Positions 57,104-64,000 of a stretch of 64,000 nt of DNA are shown here, piece by piece; positions within the stretch are counted from its first letter, which is position 1; the number at the start of each line of letters is the position of its first letter. A program made the translations under genes and the position numbers. The DNA is from Bacilli bacterium. Lineage in GTDB: Bacteria > Bacillota > Bacilli > RF39 > UBA660. The notes below the pieces were generated by a model, which was not told the origin of the DNA, searched no databases, and saw only the letters and a program-made list of their open reading frames with translations. Location: contig JAFXSE010000002.1 in assembly GCA_017525855.1 (NCBI GenBank), forward strand, positions 55,200 to 119,199, read 5' to 3'.

Positions 57104-58456
57104 ATGAATGATACAATAGTGGCTATTTCAACCGCATTAGGTAAAGGGGCAATATCAATTGTAAGATTAAGTGGGGACAAAGCAATAGATATAGTGAATA
57201 ATTGCTTTAAAGGAAAAGATTTAAAGAAAGTAGATACAAATACTATAAATTATGGTCATATATATGATAATGAAGAAATAATTGATGAAGTTTTAGTTTC
57301 AATCATGAAAGCACCAAAAACGTATACAACAGAAGATGTTGTAGAAATTAACTGTCATGGAGGAATAATATCAACTAATAGAATATTAGAAACTATGTTA
57401 AATAATGGTGCTAGATTAGCTGAACCAGGAGAATTTACTAAAAGAGCTTTCCTAAATGGTAGAATTGATTTAATAGAAAGTGAATCAGTTATGGATATCA
57501 TAGACAGTAAAAGTGAAGAAGCAAGAAAACTAGCATTACAAGCACTAACTGGTAATACATCCAATCTAATAAATAAATTTAGAACAAAACTAAAAAATCT
57601 TCTTTCTCAAATAGAAGTAAACATTGATTATCCAGAATATAAAGATATAGAAGTAGTAACAATAGAAAAAATAAAAAAAGAATTAAATGAAATGAAAGAA
57701 GAAATTAATCTTTTAATAAAAGAGTCAGAAAACACCGCAATAATAAAAAATGGAATAAAGACAGTAATAATAGGAAAACCAAATGTAGGCAAAAGCAGTA
57801 TTTTAAATAGACTTTTACAAAAGGAAAAAGCGATAGTCACGGATGTAGCAGGAACAACAAGAGACATAGTAGAAGGAGAAATATATTTGGATGGAATTCT
57901 TCTAAATATAATTGATACAGCTGGAATAAGAAAGTCAAATGATATTGTTGAACAAATTGGTGTAGAAAAATCACTATCAATGATAAATGAAGCTGATCTT
58001 ATAATAGTTGTACTAAGTAATAATCAAAAATTGACAAAAGAAGATAAAGAAATATTAGAAAGAACTAAAAATTATCAAAGAATAATCACTATAAATAAAA
58101 ATGATTTAGATAAGAAAATAGATATAGAGAAAAACTTTGAAAATATAGTTTATACTAATACAAAAGACTATAATGGAATTGAACCATTAAAAAATAAAAT
58201 AAAAGAATTATTTAATTTAGAAAAAATAAATACAAAAGATTATAATTATCTAACTAATACTAGACAAATATCATTAGCTAAGCAAGCATATAAATCACTA
58301 TTAGAAGCAGAACAATCATTATTAATGAATATGCCTATTGATATGGTAGAAATAGATTTAATGAACACATTTAATCTTTTAGGAGAAATAACAGGAGAAA
58401 CTTATACAGATGAAATAATAGATAATTTATTTGAAAACTTCTGTGTTGGAAAATAA
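57104..58456 (+). CDS. mnmE: tRNA modification GTPase MnmE
   Basis: MnmE acts with MnmG to add carboxymethylaminomethyl groups to wobble uridines. N-terminal tetrahydrofolate-binding domain, G1 GKPNVGKS, DTAG, NKND, and the C-terminal FCVGK with the essential Cys are present. 450 residues. It is followed by mnmG after 13 bases. Confidence 0.97.
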   Translation: MNDTIVAISTALGKGAISIVRLSGDKAIDIVNNCFKGKDLKKVDTNTINYGHIYDNEEIIDEVLVSIMKAPKTYTTEDVVEINCHGGIISTNRILETMLNNGARLAEPGEFTKRAFLNGRIDLIESESVMDIIDSKSEEARKLALQALTGNTSNLINKFRTKLKNLLSQIEVNIDYPEYKDIEVVTIEKIKKELNEMKEEINLLIKESENTAIIKNGIKTVIIGKPNVGKSSILNRLLQKEKAIVTDVAGTTRDIVEGEIYLDGILLNIIDTAGIRKSNDIVEQIGVEKSLSMINEADLIIVVLSNNQKLTKEDKEILERTKNYQRIITINKNDLDKKIDIEKNFENIVYTNTKDYNGIEPLKNKIKELFNLEKINTKDYNYLTNTRQISLAKQAYKSLLEAEQSLLMNMPIDMVEIDLMNTFNLLGEITGETYTDEIIDNLFENFCVGK

Positions 58457-58469
58457 AGGTGGTAATAAA

Positions 58470-60332
58470 ATGAAATACGAAATAATTGTAGTAGGTGGTG
58501 GTCACGCTGGTTGTGAAGCCGCCCTAGCCAGTGCTCGCAAAGGGCATAAAACACTTCTAATAACTGGAAATATAAAAAATATTGCTGACATGCCATGTAA
58601 TCCATCAATTGGAGGCCCTGCTAAAGGAATAGTTGTAAGAGAAATAGATGCATTAGGTGGAGAAATGGGAAAAAATGCAGATAAAAGCACCTTACAAATG
58701 AAAATGCTAAATACAAAAAAAGGACCTGCAGTCCAGGCACTAAGGGCTCAAGGTGATAAAATAATTTACCCAAAAGAGATGCTAAAAACATTAAATACTA
58801 CTAAAAACCTAGATATAAAAGAAGCAATGGTTGAACACTTAGAAATAGATAATAATAAGATTAAAGGTGTAGTTTTAGAAGATGGTATTAAAATAGAAAC
58901 AGATATTGTTATTCTTACAACAGGAACATATTTAAAAGGACAAATACTAGTAGGAAGTAAAAAAACATCAGGTGGACCACATGGAGAAAAGCCAAGTAAG
59001 TTTTTAAGTGATGACTTAAGAAAATTAGGATTTACAATACTAAGATTAAAAACAGGAACACCACCAAGAATAGAAAAAAACAGCATTGATTATACTAAAG
59101 CTCAACTAGAAACAGGCGATAAAGAAGTACATACATTCTCATTTGATAATAAAATATATTACGATGTTAATAAACAAGAACCGTGCTATTTAATATATAC
59201 AACAGAAAAAACACATCAAATAATAAAAGAAAACTTAAAAAAATCTAGTATGTATGGAGGATACGTTGAAGGAATAGGACCAAGATACTGTCCTTCAATA
59301 GAAGATAAAGTAGTAAGATTTAGTGATAAAGAGCGTCATCAGCTATTTTTAGAACCAGAAAGCATTTACTATGATGACATATATTTACAAGGTTTTTCAA
59401 CCAGCATGCCCCATGACATTCAAGAAAAAATGGTTCATTCTCTACCTGGCCTTGAAAAAGCAAAAATATTAAAATATGCTTATGCTATAGAATATGATGC
59501 CATTGATCCAAGGCAATTAAAGCAAAGTTTAGAAACCAAAATAATAGAAAATCTTTTTACAGCAGGACAAATCAATGGAACAAGCGGATATGAAGAAGCA
59601 GCTGGGCAAGGATTAATAGCGGGAATAAATGCCTCTTTAAAATTAGAAGGAAAAGACCCACTAATATTAAAAAGAAATGAAGCATATATTGGAGTATTAA
59701 TTGATGACTTAGTTACAAAAGGTATAAAAGATCCATACAGATTATTAACTTCACGTGCTGAATATCGCTTACTTCTAAGACATGATAATGCTGATTTAAG
59801 ATTAAGAGATTATGGATATCAAGTAGGTTTGATAGACGAAGAAACGTATAAAAAATTTAAAAATAAAAAAAATGAAATAGAAACACTTACTAAACTACTT
59901 AAAGAGAACAAAATAACCCCCAAAAAAGAAATAAATAAGTATTTAACAAGTATTAATTCTACTCCATTAAAAGATGGAATATCTTTATATAATTTACTAA
60001 AAAGGCCAGAAATAAGCATGAAAGACATAGAAAATTTTATTACTTTTGATTATAGCAAAGAAGTAAAAGAACAAGTATCTATAAATATAAAATATGGTGG
60101 ATATATATCAAAAGCAGAAAGAGAATCTCAAAAAATGCTAAGTTTAGAATCAAAAAAAATTCCGGCAGATATAGATTATTCAAAAATACCAAACATTGCA
60201 AGCGAAGCAAGAGAAAAACTAGAAAAAATAAGACCAACATCTATTAGACAAGCATCAATGATAAGTGGAGTAAATCCAGCGGACATCTCAATATTAATGG
60301 TATATTTAAAAAGAGGAGAAAAAAATGTCTAA
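58470..60332 (+). CDS. mnmG: tRNA uridine 5-carboxymethylaminomethyl modification enzyme MnmG
   Basis: MnmG is the FAD-dependent partner of MnmE. It starts with the dinucleotide fold EIIVVGGGHAGCEAA and contains the PSIGGPAKG and GPRYCPSIEDKV motifs. The ATG at 58470-58472 follows AAAGGTGG and gives 620 residues; the longest frame begins inside mnmE. It overlaps rsmG by eight bases. Confidence 0.97.
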   Translation: MKYEIIVVGGGHAGCEAALASARKGHKTLLITGNIKNIADMPCNPSIGGPAKGIVVREIDALGGEMGKNADKSTLQMKMLNTKKGPAVQALRAQGDKIIYPKEMLKTLNTTKNLDIKEAMVEHLEIDNNKIKGVVLEDGIKIETDIVILTTGTYLKGQILVGSKKTSGGPHGEKPSKFLSDDLRKLGFTILRLKTGTPPRIEKNSIDYTKAQLETGDKEVHTFSFDNKIYYDVNKQEPCYLIYTTEKTHQIIKENLKKSSMYGGYVEGIGPRYCPSIEDKVVRFSDKERHQLFLEPESIYYDDIYLQGFSTSMPHDIQEKMVHSLPGLEKAKILKYAYAIEYDAIDPRQLKQSLETKIIENLFTAGQINGTSGYEEAAGQGLIAGINASLKLEGKDPLILKRNEAYIGVLIDDLVTKGIKDPYRLLTSRAEYRLLLRHDNADLRLRDYGYQVGLIDEETYKKFKNKKNEIETLTKLLKENKITPKKEINKYLTSINSTPLKDGISLYNLLKRPEISMKDIENFITFDYSKEVKEQVSINIKYGGYISKAERESQKMLSLESKKIPADIDYSKIPNIASEAREKLEKIRPTSIRQASMISGVNPADISILMVYLKRGEKNV

Positions 60333-60963
60333 AGAAGAATTTTTAGAAGAATTACAAAAAATAGGTATAATTCCAACTAAAGAACAATTAGAAAAATTAG
60401 ATATTTATTATAAATTATTAATTGAATATAACCAACATATAAATTTAACAAGAATAACAGAAGAAAAAGAAGTATATTTAAAACATTATTATGATAGTTT
60501 AACAATTGTAAAAGTTATAGATTTAAATAAAATATCTACATTGCTTGATTTTGGTACAGGAGCTGGTTTTCCTGGAATTGTTTTAAAAATAATGTATCCA
60601 AATTTAAATATCACATTAGTAGATTCACTACAAAAAAGAGTAAAATTTCTAAATATAGTAATAGAAAAATTAAATTTAAAAAATATAGAAGCAATACATG
60701 AAAGAGTAGAAAATATTAAACTAAAACATTACGATATCATAACAACAAGAGCAGTAGCAAATCTTTCAAAACTATTAGATTATACCCATAACTTAATTGA
60801 TTCAACTACCCTATTTATACCATTAAAAGGAAACGTTGAAGAAGAATTAATTGATGCCGAAAAAAAGCTAAAAAAATACAAACTTAAAATAAATAAAAAA
60901 GAGAAATTTTATCTTCCTAATGAAAATAGTGCTAGAAATATATTAGTAATTACAAAATGCTAA
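60325..60963 (+). CDS. rsmG: 16S rRNA (guanine-N7) methyltransferase RsmG
   Basis: RsmG methylates G527 of 16S rRNA. The SAM motif reads LDFGTGAGFPGIVL and the TTRAVANL segment is present. 212 residues. It ends the mnmE-mnmG-rsmG unit. In B. subtilis noc and parAB follow; here they do not. Confidence 0.96.
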   Translation: MSKEEFLEELQKIGIIPTKEQLEKLDIYYKLLIEYNQHINLTRITEEKEVYLKHYYDSLTIVKVIDLNKISTLLDFGTGAGFPGIVLKIMYPNLNITLVDSLQKRVKFLNIVIEKLNLKNIEAIHERVENIKLKHYDIITTRAVANLSKLLDYTHNLIDSTTLFIPLKGNVEEELIDAEKKLKKYKLKINKKEKFYLPNENSARNILVITKC

Positions 60964-60999
60964 AAAAGTATAGAAAAACAAAACATTCTATACTTTTTA
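60962..60999 (+). terminator. Intrinsic terminator after rsmG
   Basis: AAAAGTATAGAA and TTCTATACTTTT flank a short loop; a T-rich tail follows. Confidence 0.85.
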
Positions 61000-61047
61000 T
61001 ATTTAATAAAAAAATAACAAATATTAATAGATAAAGAAAAAACCATA

Positions 61048-61056
61048 TGATATAAT
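61048..61056 (+). promoter_or_regulatory. Extended -10 promoter for the prepilin/InlB-repeat gene
   Basis: TGATATAAT lies about 23 bases before the start codon, with no clear -35. Confidence 0.55.
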
Positions 61057-61078
61057 AAATAAAGATAGGTGTGATGGT

Positions 61079-63868
61079 ATGAAAAAGAATAATAAAGGTT
61101 TTACTCTGATTGAAATAATTGCTGCTGTTACAATTTTAGGTATTATATCAGCAACTATAATTATGGCAGTTTCAAAATACAGAAAAAGAGCAGAACAAGC
61201 AGTGTATAATACTTATGAAAAAAATATGATTTCTGGTGCTACATCTTATTTATCACAAAATGATTCAGAAATACCTTTAGAGCAAAATTCTATTTTATTA
61301 GATAGTGATACGCTAACTATTGAAGGATTTTTAGATGGTATGGCTGATCCAAGTTATAATGGGCAACTATGCTATGGATATGTAACAGTTAAAAATAATA
61401 AAAAACTATCATCAAATTCAACCCCAGCTGAATATGAAGTAGATCCAACAGGAAAAATTATTTGGAAAGATAGTAATACAGAAAACCTTGATTTAAATTA
61501 TACAGCATGTTTGATGTGCAAAAACTATACTTCAAAAGGATGTGACTACATTTCCCCAGAACTTCAAGGTGAAGTAAAAATAACATTTGATGTTAATGGA
61601 GGAGATGCGTGGACTTCAGAAACATGCACAACTCCGTCAATACTAAATGAAAAAACCTGTAGTAAAAATGTAAAAACGTATTCAAATTATGGAAAACTAC
61701 CAACACCAACAAAATATGGATATACCTTTAATAATTGGTATTCAACCGGAGAATTAAATGATTTATCAATTAGCCCAAAAACCCCAAAAAGTAAAGTAAT
61801 AACTACGTCTGATCAAATACTATTTGCTAATTGGCAAGGAAATGAATATAAAATTAAATATAATAAAAACTCATCCGCAGCCAAGGGAAATATGAATGAA
61901 CAGACAATGAGATATGGAACTTCAAAAGCACTACTCGCAAATAAATATACACGAGCAGATTACAGCTTTGATGGATGGAATACTAAAGCAGACGGAACAG
62001 GGACAGCGTATGGGGATAAGCATGTAGTAACTAATTTAGCAACGGGAGGCACAGTCAATTTATATGCACAATGGAGAGAAGCATTAAAACCCACCTATAA
62101 AATAAAGTTTAATAAGAATAATAGCAATGCAACTGGCACTATGTCAGAGCAAACACTTGCAATTGGAGAAAAAAAGTCGTTGTTAGAAAATACATTTACT
62201 TTAAAAGGATATGATTTTATTGGTTGGAATACTAATTCAACAGCCACAGAAGCAGAATATGCAAATAAAGCACAAGTAGTAGATTTAGGTGAAAACAATA
62301 CAACAGTAAATTTATATGCTGTATGGAAACCAAGAGTTTATACTCTAACATATGATGGACAAGGTGGAACATACCAATCTAAATCTACATGGACAGATAA
62401 TAGTAATAAAGCAATATATGACCAAAACTATAAAGTTTGGGACAATACAAATTTCTTTGTAAGAAAAGGATATAATTTCAAAGGCTTCTATGCGACCACT
62501 GGTGGAAATTGGGCAGGTTGGGAAGGCAAATGGAAATATGATAATGGAGAATATGGAATAACAAATAATAAACTAACATTATATGCAAAATGGACTGCTA
62601 AACAATATACAGTAAGTTATAATTGCGATGGAGGAAGTGGAGCTCCATCAAATCAAACAATCACATATGGAAATACTTTTACCACTAGCACAAAAACATG
62701 TACAAAAAAAGGATATACTTTCAAAGGATGGTATGATTCAACAGGATCAAATTGGGCAAATTGGAGTGGCACATGGAAATATGATAATGGAGAATACGGA
62801 ATATCAGGCAATGTATTAAATTTAAAGGCTAAGTGGGAAGCAAAAAAATATAGCGTGACATATAATTGTAATGGAGGAAGTGGAGCTCCATCAAATCAAA
62901 CAGTAACATATGGTACAACATTTACTACTAGCACTACAAAATGTACTAGATCTGGATATACATTTAATGGTTGGTATGATTCAACAGGATCAAATTGGGC
63001 AAATTGGAGTGGCACATGGAAATATGATAATGGAGAATATGGAATAACAGGCAATTTATTAAGTTTAAAGGCAACTTGGACCGCAAACAATTCAGGATCA
63101 TCTTCAGGATCATCATCGGGATCATCATCAGGATCATCAGGAACAACCACAAAAACTCCAAGTGTATCATGTAGTACTCCATCAGCATGGAGTAAATCAA
63201 CAAACACAATAAAAATAACAGGAACAAATACAACAGTATTATTATATGCTAAATATAATGAATCTGTTTATTCTAGCACTACTGCAAATCCATTTAACTT
63301 TACAACAAACTACCATGCTAACTATGTTAGAGGTAGAAATAGTACTTCAGACACAGCTGATAAAACTTGTTATGCTTATATAGATAAGAAAGCACCATAC
63401 ACACCTTATGTAGATTGGTCAACAATGAGAATAAATGGTGAATATAAAGAAAAAGCATGGAATGTATGCTATGTTATGAGAGATGGAAAAGTTACAACAG
63501 CATCAGCCTCAGCAGAAAATGAAGAATATACTGGAGATTATGGATGTACATTAGCAAATATTGGCCAATCAGGATGGACAGCTCAGACAAAAATACGTTT
63601 TTCTTATGGAGCCAATGATCAGCTTGGTAATAATGAATCTGCATCCTCAGGTATCTACAAATATAATTTAAAAGGATGGTGTTCACCAAACTCATCATCA
63701 ACAGGACAATTAGCCCAATACAATCATTGTCAATGCGATAGTTCAGGCCTAGTTTTTAGAAAATGTGAAGTAACATCGCAAGATTATGCTGGAAACATTT
63801 CTGGAAAATTAACAATATTTGCATCAGCAAATGATATGACTTGCTTTAACAACGGAAAGTGTTGGTAG
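61079..63868 (+). CDS. Surface protein with type IV prepilin signal and six InlB-type repeats
   Basis: The 929-residue protein begins MKKNNKGFTLIEIIAAVTILG, a textbook prepilin cleavage site with Glu at +5 and a long hydrophobic helix. After a linker, six Listeria-Bacteroides (InlB B-type) repeats run from about residue 164 to 669, each ending in a Trp such as AKW or ANW. Repeats 5 and 6 are almost identical and 81 residues apart. A Gly-Ser linker (about 669-690) leads to a Cys-rich C-terminal domain. It is probably a cell-surface adhesin assembled as a pilin-like subunit; that role is inferred. It has its own promoter and an SD (AGGTGTGAT). Confidence 0.9.
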   Translation: MKKNNKGFTLIEIIAAVTILGIISATIIMAVSKYRKRAEQAVYNTYEKNMISGATSYLSQNDSEIPLEQNSILLDSDTLTIEGFLDGMADPSYNGQLCYGYVTVKNNKKLSSNSTPAEYEVDPTGKIIWKDSNTENLDLNYTACLMCKNYTSKGCDYISPELQGEVKITFDVNGGDAWTSETCTTPSILNEKTCSKNVKTYSNYGKLPTPTKYGYTFNNWYSTGELNDLSISPKTPKSKVITTSDQILFANWQGNEYKIKYNKNSSAAKGNMNEQTMRYGTSKALLANKYTRADYSFDGWNTKADGTGTAYGDKHVVTNLATGGTVNLYAQWREALKPTYKIKFNKNNSNATGTMSEQTLAIGEKKSLLENTFTLKGYDFIGWNTNSTATEAEYANKAQVVDLGENNTTVNLYAVWKPRVYTLTYDGQGGTYQSKSTWTDNSNKAIYDQNYKVWDNTNFFVRKGYNFKGFYATTGGNWAGWEGKWKYDNGEYGITNNKLTLYAKWTAKQYTVSYNCDGGSGAPSNQTITYGNTFTTSTKTCTKKGYTFKGWYDSTGSNWANWSGTWKYDNGEYGISGNVLNLKAKWEAKKYSVTYNCNGGSGAPSNQTVTYGTTFTTSTTKCTRSGYTFNGWYDSTGSNWANWSGTWKYDNGEYGITGNLLSLKATWTANNSGSSSGSSSGSSSGSSGTTTKTPSVSCSTPSAWSKSTNTIKITGTNTTVLLYAKYNESVYSSTTANPFNFTTNYHANYVRGRNSTSDTADKTCYAYIDKKAPYTPYVDWSTMRINGEYKEKAWNVCYVMRDGKVTTASASAENEEYTGDYGCTLANIGQSGWTAQTKIRFSYGANDQLGNNESASSGIYKYNLKGWCSPNSSSTGQLAQYNHCQCDSSGLVFRKCEVTSQDYAGNISGKLTIFASANDMTCFNNGKCW

Positions 63869-63886
63869 TTTTAGAAAGGAGCAAAA

Positions 63887-64000
63887 ATGAATAAAAAATA
63901 CTTAATCTCAATAACACTATTATTAATTGCGATATTATTAATAGTATTTGGAATAGTTATAAAAGATAAAACACAAAAAGAAAAACCAGTTACAACTCCA
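63887..64000 (+). CDS. Membrane-anchored protein (partial, runs past window end)
   Basis: Only 38 codons are visible. The frame begins MNKKYLISITLLLIAILLIVFG, a signal-anchor helix, and continues with a Lys-rich polar segment. The SD AAAGGAG is good. It follows the prepilin-like gene by 18 bases and is likely co-transcribed. No function can be assigned. Confidence 0.8.
   Translation, partial: MNKKYLISITLLLIAILLIVFGIVIKDKTQKEKPVTTP

Noticed and set aside
62964..63233. Leftward frames opposite the Gly-Ser linker of the surface protein
   Set aside because: They arise from the repeated codons of the sense gene and contain low-complexity sequence only.

Overview
The window is the replication-origin region of a very AT-rich, low-GC Gram-positive bacterium of the class Bacilli. 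It is most like an uncultured gut lineage near RF39, Erysipelotrichales or Mycoplasmatota (an inference from gene content and base composition). Gene order follows the Bacillus subtilis origin on both sides. All leftward genes (positions 1-54490) and all rightward genes (54979-64000) run away from a point between dnaA and rpmH, so transcription is co-directional with replication. The genes spoVG, spoVT, yabG, yabP, yabQ and bofA mark a spore former or a recent descendant of one. A ComK-like regulator and a prepilin-like surface protein suggest competence or pilus functions.

Layout, left to right. 1-16.2 kb: rpsL (cut by the window edge), a small membrane peptide plus a YezG-like gene, rpoC, rpoB, an rRNA-methyltransferase-like gene, rplL and rplJ with an L10 leader, rplA, rplK, nusG, secE, a tail-anchored unknown, a SigH-like sigma factor, rlmB, mrnC and cysS. 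16.2-28.6 kb: clpC, a YfcC-like carrier, lysS, an RDD protein, dusB, ftsH, tilS, divIC, yabQ, yabP, spoVG and veg. 28.6-44.8 kb: yabG, rsmA, a SipW-type signal peptidase with a TasA-like exported protein, tatD, spoVT, a coiled-coil unknown, mfd, pth, rsmI, a TrmN6-like methyltransferase, ricT, holB, bofA, recR, ybaB, dnaX, tadA and the SRP RNA gene. 44.95-45.41 kb: an intergenic tandem array. 45.4-54.5 kb: gyrA, gyrB, recF, comK, dnaN and dnaA. 54.5-55.0 kb: the upstream half of oriC. 55-61 kb, rightward: rpmH, rnpA, yidC, jag, mnmE, mnmG and rsmG. 61-64 kb: a 929-residue prepilin/InlB-repeat protein and the start of another membrane-anchored protein.

The most striking feature is the array between gyrA and the SRP RNA gene. 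Six ParB-type parS palindromes (core like TGTTCCACGTGGAAC) alternate with Noc-type palindromes (ATTTCCCGGGAAAT) in an exact 74-bp period. A third AT-rich palindrome lies in every unit, and degenerate Noc-type sites sit in phase at both ends. One more perfect Noc-type site lies inside dnaX. A ParB loading array and a nucleoid-occlusion array therefore appear interleaved on the same DNA about 10 kb from oriC. The ParB and Noc genes are not in this window; the place after rsmG, where B. subtilis carries noc-parA-parB, holds the prepilin-like gene instead.

Start sites were chosen by Shine-Dalgarno (SD) spacing. Many genes here use an extended GGTGAT-type SD 3-5 bases before the start, so several CDS are listed shorter than the longest open frame.
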